Below, piece by piece: positions 32,182-39,028 of a stretch of 39,028 nt of DNA. The notes under the pieces were generated by a model. That model saw nothing but the letters and a program-made list of their open reading frames with translations. It did no database searches and was not told where the DNA came from. Made by a program: the position numbers and the translations under genes. The stretch is taken from positions 1-39,028 of the forward strand of contig JADGNV010000107.1 of NCBI GenBank assembly GCA_017883285.1, given 5' to 3'. Each line of letters starts with the position of its first letter. Within the stretch, counting starts at the first letter, position 1. Origin of the DNA: Candidatus Aminicenantota bacterium (GTDB lineage Bacteria > Acidobacteriota > Aminicenantia > Aminicenantales > UBA4085).

Positions 32182-33692
32182 CTTTCTCCTTTTCCGATCG
32201 CGGCGGGACCGGGCCCGGCGGGGGTGTTGCCCGGAGTGTCGAGCGTCCCCGTGTCGTGGGCGAACTGGACGATCGACGTGAGCCATTGGGCCTTGGACTG
32301 GACGATCTGCAGCCGGCCGTTTTCGAGGGCGCTTTGGGCGGCGAGCAGATCGAGGATGCTCCCCACGCCTTGTTTGTAGCCGGCGAGCGAGACCTGATAG
32401 GACTGCTGGGCGGCGTCATAGAGGTCCTGGGCGGTCGTGATGCTCTGGGCCGCCGTTCGGACGTTGTAATAGCTCGTCCAGACCTGAAGGACGACGTCCT
32501 GCTCGACTTTCTTCATCTGGGCCTTGGCGTTCTCCGCGTCCGACTGGGCCTGGAGCACCTGGTAGGAATTGGTGAATCCCCGGAAGAGGGGGATGTCCAG
32601 GAGCACCGCGGCGCTGAGCGAATTGCTTTGGGCCGGCGTGCTGTAATACACGCGGCCGAGGCTGCCGTTGAAGACGAGAGTCGGGAGGCCGTCGGAACGC
32701 ACGGTATTCACGTGAGCCTCGGCCCGGAGGGCGAGCGCCCGGGCGGCCGCGAGGTCGGGCCGTTTCGACTGCGCTTCGGCGATGTAATTTTCGATCGCCC
32801 CCGACGCCTGGTCGAGGGGCAGAGAGGCCGCCAGTTCGTCCGCGACCTCGAAGGGCGTGTTCGCCGGCAGGCCGACCGCGCTGGCCAAGGCCCCCTTGAG
32901 AGCCTGGAGCAGGCCCTGCGTCGAAACCAGGTTCAGTCGGACGCGGGAGTAAGCTGTCTTGGCCTGCAGGGTGTCGGCCAGGGTCGCGACCCCCGCCGCG
33001 TGGCGGGCGTTGGCCGCTTCCAGGTTCTTCTCGGCCTCCTTCAAGCTGGCGTCCTGCGCCTGGAGAAGGGCCTTGGCCGCGAGGTATTGATAGTAGTTCT
33101 GTTCGATCTGGAGGATGACGTTTTGGATGGCCGTGTTCTGCGTCCAGTTGGCCGCGGCCAGCGCCTGGCGGGCCTCCTCGTTGAGGCCTCCCCGCCCGCC
33201 GAAATCGAACAGGAGCCAGGTGAGGCCGGCCGTGGGAGTCAGGCTGCTGTAGTCGAAGACGAACCGGCCGCCGACCGCCGAACCGCTCGTCTTGGCCGCA
33301 TTCACGTCCACCGTGAGCTTGGGAAAGTAGGCTCCGTGAACGGCGCCCAGGGCCGCGGCCGCGGATCGGGCCGCTCCCCAGGCGATCCGGGTCTGCATGT
33401 TGTTGCCAAGCCCCAGGTCGACGAGGTCGCTCAGGGTCCAGTGCTCGCGCGTGGCGTCGAGCCGGGCCGGAATCGAGACCGCCGGGGTTGCGACCGCCGG
33501 CGGCAGCGCGTCGGGCGGCGGAGTCCAGGCCGTTTGAGGAGAGGGCGCCGTGCGCGCCGCAAGGTTCTCCATGCGCACGCAGCCGGCGAATAGAAGCGGA
33601 AGCAGCAATATCGCCCAGAACTTTCCGGGACGCCCGTCGCGGATGGGCCGGGACGGCGGAAGATGGAAACCAAGGATTCCGGAAATTCGCAT
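32178..33692 (-). CDS. TolC-like outer-membrane efflux factor, lipoprotein (NodT type)
   Basis: A 504-residue outer-membrane channel component. The ATG at 33692 follows AAGGAGAGG. Residues 1-37 form a lipoprotein signal with lipobox LLFAGC (Cys near 37). Two homologous helical halves are visible: DLVDLGLGNNMQTRIAWGAA onward and NYIAEAQSKRPDLAAARALA onward, with strand/helix elements such as AAVLLDIPLFRGFTNSYQVL and SYQVSLAGYKQGVGSILDLL. This is the NodT/OprM type. It heads the pump operon and carries the operator-like repeats upstream. The C-terminus is Pro/Gly-rich (GNTPAGPGPAAIGKGER). Confidence 0.92.
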   Translation of the reverse strand: MRISGILGFHLPPSRPIRDGRPGKFWAILLLPLLFAGCVRMENLAARTAPSPQTAWTPPPDALPPAVATPAVSIPARLDATREHWTLSDLVDLGLGNNMQTRIAWGAARSAAAALGAVHGAYFPKLTVDVNAAKTSGSAVGGRFVFDYSSLTPTAGLTWLLFDFGGRGGLNEEARQALAAANWTQNTAIQNVILQIEQNYYQYLAAKALLQAQDASLKEAEKNLEAANARHAAGVATLADTLQAKTAYSRVRLNLVSTQGLLQALKGALASAVGLPANTPFEVADELAASLPLDQASGAIENYIAEAQSKRPDLAAARALALRAEAHVNTVRSDGLPTLVFNGSLGRVYYSTPAQSNSLSAAVLLDIPLFRGFTNSYQVLQAQSDAENAKAQMKKVEQDVVLQVWTSYYNVRTAAQSITTAQDLYDAAQQSYQVSLAGYKQGVGSILDLLAAQSALENGRLQIVQSKAQWLTSIVQFAHDTGTLDTPGNTPAGPGPAAIGKGER

Positions 33693-33715
33693 TTTGAACC
33701 TCTCCTTGCAAAAAA

Positions 33716-33750
33716 CGCCTGCGAAACAGAGAATTCTATTCGCCTGCGAA
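33716..33750. promoter_or_regulatory. 10-bp direct repeat upstream of the RND operon
   Basis: CGCCTGCGAA occurs at 33716-33725 and again at 33741-33750 (25-base period, about two and a half helical turns), within the 60 bases before the operon start. Candidate operator; no regulator gene is adjacent. Confidence 0.4.
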
Positions 33751-33794
33751 CAAAATGGCAATCCGGCAGATCGCCGACGGGCGCGCCCCCGCCG

Positions 33795-33823
33795 TTGACG
33801 CCGTTTCCCGGCTCGGATATATT
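33795..33823 (+). promoter_or_regulatory. rhaT promoter (TTGACG-17-TATATT)
   Basis: TTGACG at 33795-33800 and TATATT at 33818-33823 with 17-base spacing, 26 bases before the GTG start. Confidence 0.65.
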
Positions 33824-33849
33824 GGTCCCTCTCGGAACGGAGGCGACAC

Positions 33850-34938
33850 GTGATCGGAGCGAATCCCTTCCTTGGCGTGGTCTTCCATTGGCTGGGCGGC
33901 CTGGCCTCGGGCAGCTTCTACGTCCCGTACCGCGGCGTCAAGAAGTGGGCCTGGGAAGTATACTGGCTGGTCGGCGGCTTCTTCAGCTGGATCATCGCCC
34001 CCTGGGTCCTGGCCTCGGTCCAGACCCGCGACCTTCTGGCCGTCCTTCAGGCGGCCCCCGCCGGGAGCCTGATCAAGGCGTACATCTTCGGCGCCCTGTG
34101 GGGCATCGGCGGCCTGACCTTCGGCCTGACCATGCGCTACCTCGGCATGTCGCTCGGCATGGGTGTCGCCCTGGGCTACTGCGCGGTCATCGGGACGCTC
34201 GTCCCGCCGATCTTTCACGGCGAATTCGGGAGCAAGGTCCTCGGCACGACCTCGGGGATCGTCATCCTGATCGGGATCGTCGTCTGCGTCCTGGGCATCG
34301 CCATCGCCGGCCTCGCCGGCATGTCCAAGGAGCGGGAGATGACCGAGGAGCAGAAGAAGGCCTCGATCAAGGAATTCAATTTCGGAAAAGGGATCCTCGT
34401 CGCCACGTTCTCGGGCGTCTTCAGCGCCTGCTTCGCCTTCGGCCTCGACGCGGCCGAGCCGATCGCCCGGCTCTCGGCCGAGCACGGCACATCGGCGCTC
34501 TGGGTGGGACTGCCCAAGCTCTGTGTCGTGCTCCTCGGCGGGTTCACCACGAATTTCATCTGGTGCCTGATCCTTAACGTCAAGAACAAGACGGGGTACC
34601 AGTATTTCAAGCCCCGCCTACGGCAGGCGCCGGAGGAGCGCGTGCCGATGCTCGGCAACTACCTCTTCAGCGCCCTGGCCGGCCTCACTTGGTACATGCA
34701 ATTCTTCTTCTACACGATGGGCGAGACGCAGATGGGCCAATACAAGTTCTCGAGCTGGACGATCCACATGGCGAGCATCATCCTCTTCAGCTCGCTCTGG
34801 GGCATCGCCCTCAAGGAATGGAAGGGCGCGAGCGGACTGACCAAGACGCTCCTCGCCGTCGGGCTCGGCACGCTCGTCTACTCGACCCTCATCATCGGCT
34901 ACGGCAACTACCTGGCGACGCTCGTCGCCGGCCGCTGA
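33850..34938 (+). CDS. rhaT: L-rhamnose:proton symporter RhaT-like transporter
   Basis: A 362-residue inner-membrane carrier with about ten helices, near the E. coli RhaT length of 344. Start GTG at 33850 with GGAGG six bases upstream. Family blocks: NPFLGVVFHWLGGLASGSFY, VPYRGVKKWAWEVYW, AYIFGALWGIGGLTFGLTMR, SLGMGVALGYCAVIGTLVPP and, near the C-terminus, YLFSALAGLTWYMQFFFYTM. These match RhaT closely. Transport of rhamnose specifically is inference from family; no rhamnose catabolic gene is here. It is followed by a UroD-fold protein after 59 bases, on the same strand. Confidence 0.85.
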   Translation: MIGANPFLGVVFHWLGGLASGSFYVPYRGVKKWAWEVYWLVGGFFSWIIAPWVLASVQTRDLLAVLQAAPAGSLIKAYIFGALWGIGGLTFGLTMRYLGMSLGMGVALGYCAVIGTLVPPIFHGEFGSKVLGTTSGIVILIGIVVCVLGIAIAGLAGMSKEREMTEEQKKASIKEFNFGKGILVATFSGVFSACFAFGLDAAEPIARLSAEHGTSALWVGLPKLCVVLLGGFTTNFIWCLILNVKNKTGYQYFKPRLRQAPEERVPMLGNYLFSALAGLTWYMQFFFYTMGETQMGQYKFSSWTIHMASIILFSSLWGIALKEWKGASGLTKTLLAVGLGTLVYSTLIIGYGNYLATLVAGR

Positions 34939-34997
34939 ACCGGACACGGGCCGGCAAGGACGGCGAGGCGGAAGGCCGCCGCCGAAAGGAACGGCAT

Positions 34998-36167
34998 ATG
35001 CTCTCCCGAGAGACCCTCACCCCGCGCGAGCGGATGCTGAAAGCCCTCAATCACGAAGTCCCCGACCGCGTGCCGATCGACCTCGGCGGCAACCAGACCG
35101 GCATCCACAAGAACGCCTATCTCGCCCTCGCCCACCGGCTCGGCCTGCCCGAGGACGCGCCGATCATGGACGCCGTCCAGCAGCTCGCCCGGCCGAGCGA
35201 GGCCGTGCTCGAGCGGTTCCACGTGGACACGCGCTATGTCGCGGCCGGGCCCGCGGCCTCGTGGAAGGGCGGGATCGTCCAGGCGGAGCGGGACGGAAAG
35301 CACTGGCACGACCTCACCGACGAGTGGGGCGTGCGCTGGTCCATGCCCGACGACCAGGCGCTCTACATGGACATCACCCATCACCCGCTCGCCGGCGCCT
35401 CGATCGAGGACCTCGCGGATTATCCCTGGCCCAAGGGCGACGACCCGAGCCGGTTCGCCGGACTGCGCGAGCGGGCCCTGGAGATCCGGAAAAACACCCC
35501 CTACGCCGTGGTCAGCGGGATTTCGGGCGTCGTTTACGAGACGTGCTGGTATCTGCGCGGCCTCGAGCAGTGGTTCATCGACCTGAAGACCGATCCGGCC
35601 TTCTGCGCGGCGCTGCTCGACAAAACGCTCCGGTTCTGGCTGGACTGGTTCCGGCTGTTCCTCAAAGAGGCGGGCGACGTCGTGGACGTGATCATGATCG
35701 GCGACGACCTCGGCGGCCAGAGCGGGCCGCTCTTCGACCCGGCGATCTACCGGGACCTGGTCAAGCCGCGCCATGAGCGCCTCGTCTGGCACATTCGGGA
35801 GGGGACGAAAGCCAAGATCTGGTATCACACCTGCGGTTCGTGTCTGGCGTTCATCCCGGACCTGATCGACAACGGAATCCATATCCTCAACCCCGTCCAG
35901 ACGACCGCCCGCGGGATGGAGCCCTCGGAATTGAAGCGCCGCTTCGGGCACGATCTCGTTTTCTGGGGCGGCGGCTGCGACTCGCAGCGCGTCCTGCCGC
36001 GCGGGACGCCGGCCGAGGTTGCGGAGGACGTCCGCCGGAACATGGCGGCCTTCATGCCGGGCGGGGGCTACGTCTTCGCCAACGTGCACAACATCCAGGG
36101 CGACGTGCCGCCGGAGAACATCGAGGCGCTGTTCGACGCGGCCTACGAGTATGGGTTTTATGACTGA
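34998..36167 (+). CDS. Uroporphyrinogen decarboxylase-fold protein (MtaA/UroD-like, not HemE)
   Basis: A 389-residue UroD-superfamily protein. The ATG at 34998 follows AAAGGA. It begins LTPRERMLKALNHEVPDRVP, then IDLGGNQTGIHKNAYLAL; the centre has IMIGDDLGGQSGPLFDPAIY and WYHTCGSCLAFIPDLIDNGI followed by HILNPVQTTARGM; near the end FWGGGCDSQRVLPRGTP and NVHNIQGDVPPENIEALFDA. The family includes methylcobamide:thiol methyltransferases, whose zinc site is His-x-Cys...Cys; here His and Cys of YHTC and Cys of GGGCDS could form such a site. A methyl-transfer role is possible but unproven. It differs from heme-pathway HemE. Pairing with rhaT suggests a role in sugar-related metabolism. It overlaps the next gene tail-to-tail by ten bases. 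Confidence 0.75.
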   Translation: MLSRETLTPRERMLKALNHEVPDRVPIDLGGNQTGIHKNAYLALAHRLGLPEDAPIMDAVQQLARPSEAVLERFHVDTRYVAAGPAASWKGGIVQAERDGKHWHDLTDEWGVRWSMPDDQALYMDITHHPLAGASIEDLADYPWPKGDDPSRFAGLRERALEIRKNTPYAVVSGISGVVYETCWYLRGLEQWFIDLKTDPAFCAALLDKTLRFWLDWFRLFLKEAGDVVDVIMIGDDLGGQSGPLFDPAIYRDLVKPRHERLVWHIREGTKAKIWYHTCGSCLAFIPDLIDNGIHILNPVQTTARGMEPSELKRRFGHDLVFWGGGCDSQRVLPRGTPAEVAEDVRRNMAAFMPGGGYVFANVHNIQGDVPPENIEALFDAAYEYGFYD

Positions 36168-36355
36168 GTTGGTTGCCGATTCGGGCCAGGAGGGACATCT
36201 TCCATCGTCATGAGCATGTAGGCATCTTTCATATTTTCCTCGAGCTCTTCCAAGCTTTTCCCCTGCGTCATGATTTCGGGGTGCTCGAGCAATTTCCCAA
36301 CCCAGAACTTTTCGCCTTTCCAGTAAATCATTTTCATTTTCAATTTGGCTTCCAT
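36158..36355 (-). CDS. Orphan HicB-like (UPF0150) protein
   Basis: A 65-residue protein, MEAKLKMKMIYWKGEKFWVG, then KLLEHPEIMTQGKSLEELEE and NMKDAYMLMTME, the HicB antitoxin/UPF0150 fold (a degenerate RNase H-like core). The C-terminal DNA-binding extension of full HicB antitoxins is absent, and no HicA toxin frame is seen on either side. The start at 36355 (GGAGAG upstream) is preferred over an in-frame ATG at 36379. Its 3' end overlaps the UroD-fold gene by ten bases on the opposite strand. Confidence 0.75.
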   Translation of the reverse strand: MEAKLKMKMIYWKGEKFWVGKLLEHPEIMTQGKSLEELEENMKDAYMLMTMEDVPPGPNRQPTQS

Positions 36356-36439
36356 GGTATTGTCTCTCCCGGGCTCCAATCTATAGGATCATGATATCAC
36401 TCGGTTTGGTTTAATGAAGTCCCCTGCAATCCCGGCGGC

Positions 36440-36468
36440 TTGACCCCGGCCGCGTTCTCCCCTATCAT
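36440..36468 (+). promoter_or_regulatory. moeA operon promoter (TTGACC-17-TATCAT)
   Basis: TTGACC at 36440-36445 and TATCAT at 36463-36468, 17 bases apart. The transcript would begin about 36475, at the edge of the riboswitch, giving a leader of about 154 bases. Confidence 0.75.
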
Positions 36469-36474
36469 GATCTT

Positions 36475-36610
36475 TCTCCGAGCTTGAAGGGCTACAGCTC
36501 CGGCCAGGCCTTCAAGCCGATACGGTGAAGCGGGAAACGGCTTCGCCCCTCGTGCGGAAAGGAGACCTGTCGGCGAATCGTCCCCGCGCTCTCCTCTCCC
36601 GCCGGAGGAT
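36475..36610 (+). ncRNA. Probable molybdenum-cofactor (Moco/Tuco) riboswitch
   Basis: The leader of moeA folds into stacked stems: GCTTGAAGG (36482-36490) / CCTTCAAGC (36509-36517), then GGTGAAGC (36524-36531) / GCTTCGCC (36540-36547) capped by a GGGAAAC loop, and a GCGGAAAGGAG element at 36555-36565. The sequence GGCCAGGCC with GCCGAT and GGGAAAC is what I recall of the Moco motif, which sits before moaA/moeA genes and senses the cofactor. A downstream CCTC (36593-36596) / GAGG (36605-36608) hairpin next to the ribosome site is a candidate expression platform. Identification is by pattern and context, not by a covariance search. Confidence 0.75.
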
Positions 36611-36628
36611 TTTGGAAAGGAAACAAGG

Positions 36629-37819
36629 ATGCCCCCGGCCAAGCCGCGCATGATTTCGGTCGAAGACGCCCAGGCGGTCATTCGCAAAACGAAGGTCGCG
36701 CCCCGCGCCGAGCGGACGCCCCTGCCCAAAGCCCTCGGCCGCGTCCTGGCCCGGGATCTCGTCTCCCGGATCGCCATGCCGCCCTTCGACAAGTCGGCCA
36801 TGGACGGCTTCGCGATCAACTCCCGCGACGCGTCCGAATCGTTCCGCATCGTTGAAATGATCCCCGCCGGGGCTGTGCCGGCGAAAGCCGTCCGGAAGGG
36901 GGAATGCGCCAAGATCATGACCGGCGGCATGCTGCCCCGCGGCGCCGACCGCGTGGTCCGGAGGGAGCTCGCCGTCGAGGACGGCGGCCGCGTGCGCTTC
37001 ACCGGCCGCGACGACGGCCCGAACATCTGCTTCAAAGGCGAGGACGTCAAACCGGGCGACATCGTCCTCCGGAAAGGCGCCCTCCTCCGTCCCCAGGAGA
37101 TCGGCATTCTGGCCTCGATGGGAGCGGCCGAAGTCGACGTCTTCGAGAGGCCGGCGGTCGGCGTCATTGCCACCGGATCGGAAATCGTCGCGCCGGGAAG
37201 ACCGCTCCTCCCGGGCCGCATCCACGACAGCAACTCCTTTTCCCTGGCAGCCCAGGTGGAAAGCTGCGGAGCCGTGGTCAAGGTGCGCCGTCGGGCGGCC
37301 GATACGCCGAAGGATATCCGCCGGGCCGTAGCGTCCGCCTTGGAAACGTGCCGGCTGGTCCTGGTCTCGGGCGGCGTCTCGGCGGGCGACCTCGACTACG
37401 TTCCCGGCGTCCTGCGCGACCTCGGCGTCGGGATCAGCTTCGAACAGATCTCCGTTCAGCCGGGGAAGCCGACCGTCTTCGGAACGCGCGGCGGGACGGT
37501 CGTCTTCGGCGTGCCCGGCAACCCCGTCTCCACATTCGTCATCTTCGAGGTCTTCGTCAAGCCGATCCTCTTCCGGATGATGGGCCACGAATACCAGCCC
37601 CTGACCGTATCGGGGACCCTGACCCGGCCCCTCCTCCGCCGCCGGACCGAGCGGGCGGCGTTCGTCCCCGTCCGCATTACCGGAGACCGGGTCGAACGGC
37701 CCGAATACCACGGGTCGGCCCACATCCAGGCGCTCGGCGGGGCCAACGGCCTGGTCTACATCCCCGCAGGGAGCGAGGGATATCCCGAAGGGAGCCGGGT
37801 GGATGTTCGACTCCTATAA
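36629..37819 (+). CDS. moeA: Molybdopterin molybdenumtransferase MoeA
   Basis: Inserts molybdate into adenylated molybdopterin to make the mature cofactor, cytoplasmic. The 396-residue length is normal. Motifs: SVEDAQAVIRKTKV, the MoeA signature PLPKALGRVLARDLVS, PPFDKSAMDGFAI, CAKIMTGGMLPRGADRVV, VGVIATGSEIVAPG, DSNSF, LVSGGVSAGDLDYV, FGVPGNPVS. Upstream AAGGAAACAAGG precedes the ATG. It is the first gene of a moeA-moaA-moaC operon behind the riboswitch. It overlaps moaA by 17 bases. Confidence 0.95.
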   Translation: MPPAKPRMISVEDAQAVIRKTKVAPRAERTPLPKALGRVLARDLVSRIAMPPFDKSAMDGFAINSRDASESFRIVEMIPAGAVPAKAVRKGECAKIMTGGMLPRGADRVVRRELAVEDGGRVRFTGRDDGPNICFKGEDVKPGDIVLRKGALLRPQEIGILASMGAAEVDVFERPAVGVIATGSEIVAPGRPLLPGRIHDSNSFSLAAQVESCGAVVKVRRRAADTPKDIRRAVASALETCRLVLVSGGVSAGDLDYVPGVLRDLGVGISFEQISVQPGKPTVFGTRGGTVVFGVPGNPVSTFVIFEVFVKPILFRMMGHEYQPLTVSGTLTRPLLRRRTERAAFVPVRITGDRVERPEYHGSAHIQALGGANGLVYIPAGSEGYPEGSRVDVRLL

Positions 37820-38609
37820 CCGGGAGATCACCTATCTCCGCATCTCGGTCACCGATTTCTGCAACCTGCGCTGCACCTACTGCATGCCCGCCGAGGGCGT
37901 GGCGCTCCGGCCCCGGAGCGAATTTCTGAGCTACGAGGCCATCGTCGAGATCGCGCGGGAAGCGGCCCGGCTTGGGATCGCCAAGATCCGGCTGACCGGC
38001 GGAGAGCCGCTTGTCAAGAAGGACATCGACGTCCTGGTCCTCGGCCTGAAATCGATCCCCGGTGTCCGGGAAATCGCCCTCACGACCAATGGCACGCTCC
38101 TCGCGCCGCTCGCCGTCCGGCTCAAAGCGGCCGGCCTCGACCGGATCAACATCTCGCTCGACACGCTCGATGCGGCGAAGTATCGGAACATCACGCGCGG
38201 CGGCGACATCCGGGCCGCGCTCCGGGGCATCGACGCCGCCCTCGCCGCCGGGTTCGCGAACACGAAGATCAACATGGTCCTCATTCCCGGCGTCAACGAC
38301 GGCGACGTCGATGAGATGGCCGCCTTCTGCCGGGGAAAAGGCCTCGCCCTCCAGCGAATCCACCACTACTCCCTGCGCGAGCGCGGGGACGGGAGCGATC
38401 CCCTGGAGGCCGAGCGGCCGTACGCCTGCGCGCGCTGCAACCGCATCCGCCTTACGGCGGATGGAAGACTGAAGCCCTGCCTCTTTTCCGATGCCGAGGT
38501 CCCGGTCGACCTCGCGGACATCGCCGCGAGCCTCGCAAGAGCGATCCGCGAGAAGCCCGCGCGCGGCCGGAGCTGCACGGTCCGCGGCAACTGGCAGATA
38601 GGAGGATGA
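37803..38609 (+). CDS. moaA: GTP 3',8-cyclase MoaA, shortened form
   Basis: Radical SAM enzyme that starts Moco synthesis by making 3',8-cyclo-GTP. N-terminal cluster C-x3-C-x2-C in ITYLRISVTDFCNLRCTYCM, then IRLTGGEPLVKKDI, TTNGTLLAPL, INISLDTLDA and KINMVLIPGVNDGD. The second cluster is ACARCNRIRLTADGRLKPC (C-x2-C-x13-C), and the conserved C-terminal Gly-Gly is present (NWQIGG). The 268 residues are about 60 fewer than E. coli MoaA. The missing part lies between the barrel and the second cluster, where only LQRIHHYSLRERGDGSDP and a few residues remain. Translationally coupled to moeA and, two bases before the next ATG, to moaC. Confidence 0.88.
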   Translation: MFDSYNREITYLRISVTDFCNLRCTYCMPAEGVALRPRSEFLSYEAIVEIAREAARLGIAKIRLTGGEPLVKKDIDVLVLGLKSIPGVREIALTTNGTLLAPLAVRLKAAGLDRINISLDTLDAAKYRNITRGGDIRAALRGIDAALAAGFANTKINMVLIPGVNDGDVDEMAAFCRGKGLALQRIHHYSLRERGDGSDPLEAERPYACARCNRIRLTADGRLKPCLFSDAEVPVDLADIAASLARAIREKPARGRSCTVRGNWQIGG

Positions 38610-38610
38610 C

Positions 38611-39028
38611 ATGGAGCTCACCCACATCGGTCCTGACGGAGAAGTCAAAATGGTGAACGTGGGCGGCAAGCCCATGAGCCTCCGAACCGCCCGGGCCGCG
38701 GGCCGGATCCGCCTCCAGCCCGAAACCCTGGCCTTAATCAGGGCCAATCAGATTCAGAAAGGGGATGTGCTGGCCGCGGCCCGGATCGCGGGGATCGCCG
38801 GCGCCAAGCGGACGTCGGACCTGATCCCGCTCTGCCATAACATTCCCATCGACGTCGTCGACGTCCGTTTCGACTTCGAGCCCGACGGCATCGCGATCGA
38901 AGCCCGGGCGGCCTGCGAGGCCCGGACGGGGATCGAAATGGAGGCGTTGACCGCGGTCGCCGTCGCCGCGCTCACCATCTACGACATGTGCAAGGCCGTG
39001 GACAAGACCATGGTCATCGAAGGCATCC
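38611..39028 (+). CDS. moaC: Cyclic pyranopterin monophosphate synthase MoaC (N-terminal part)
   Basis: Converts 3',8-cyclo-GTP to cyclic pyranopterin monophosphate, second step of Moco synthesis. The frame starts with ATG at 38611, with GGAGG seven bases upstream inside moaA, and reads MELTHIGPDGEVKMVNVGGK, then GDVLAAARIAGIAGAKRTSD, LIPLCHNIPI, VTARAAC-like EARAACEARTGIEMEALTAV and TIYDMCKAVDKTMVI. These are the expected MoaC blocks, including the substrate-binding LCHNIPI and DMCKA. It is cut by the right edge after about 139 of roughly 155 residues. Confidence 0.94.
   Translation, partial: MELTHIGPDGEVKMVNVGGKPMSLRTARAAGRIRLQPETLALIRANQIQKGDVLAAARIAGIAGAKRTSDLIPLCHNIPIDVVDVRFDFEPDGIAIEARAACEARTGIEMEALTAVAVAALTIYDMCKAVDKTMVIEGI

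Noticed and set aside
36356..36628. A HicA toxin gene next to the HicB-like gene
   Set aside because: No frame on either strand shows the HicA fold or its catalytic His; the region holds a promoter and the riboswitch.

Overview
The window is a GC-rich (estimated by eye at over 60%) chromosomal segment of a Gram-negative, diderm bacterium. LptB, TonB-dependent receptors, an RND tripartite pump and lipoproteins all imply an outer membrane. The mix of carboxypeptidase-regulatory-domain TonB receptors, a DUF5916 outer-membrane protein, a sulfatase/TPR remnant, a cysteate-synthase-like enzyme and YncE-like propellers resembles Acidobacteriota-related lineages, especially Candidatus Aminicenantes. 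That placement is inference from recognition only; no database was searched.

Layout. 1-1150: groES-groEL (groEL runs off the left edge) behind a TTGACA/TATATT promoter and a CIRCE-like operator. 1180-3350: purC, a PHP phosphoesterase and a small Fis-type regulator as one leftward operon. 3364-3479: a large structured inverted repeat. 3520-5170: divergent pgeF and an Asp/Glu racemase. 5190-8975: an ECF sigma factor and a zinc-finger anti-sigma, divergent from a TonB receptor. 9025-10935: rpsU, lipA (no canonical start codon) and a metallophosphoesterase. 10940-11060: a dispersed repeat. 10992-14035: a DUF1848 protein, lptB, and a zinc-ribbon/RDD membrane protein with an apparently leaderless promoter. 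14149-17550: tRNA-Val(CAC), a second, large TonB receptor and its terminator. 17555-18757: gene debris (sulfatase/TPR remnant, a small basic ORF, an MFS tail). 18791-22907: cysteate-synthase-like enzyme, then an OmpR-type two-component system with a PepSY-like lipoprotein. 22954-27655: DUF5916 outer-membrane protein, an inverted pair of dispersed repeats, a secreted phosphoesterase and a YncE-like propeller. 27716-33692: a phosphoesterase remnant, then an RND pump operon (outer-membrane factor, adaptor, permease). 33795-36167: a RhaT-like sugar transporter with a UroD-fold protein. 36158-36355: an orphan HicB-like protein. 36440-39028: promoter, probable molybdenum-cofactor riboswitch, moeA, a short moaA, and moaC (runs off the right edge).

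Functionally this is mostly housekeeping (chaperonins, purine, lipoate, Moco, LPS export) mixed with envelope uptake and efflux modules and their regulators. The most distinctive points are the regulatory sites (CIRCE variant, Moco riboswitch, two leaderless-looking promoters), the noncanonical lipA start, three decayed gene fragments, and a family of repeats with conserved ends and a variable centre. I found no CRISPR array, prophage, integrase or transposase, and no gene cluster that clearly forms a wholly new system.
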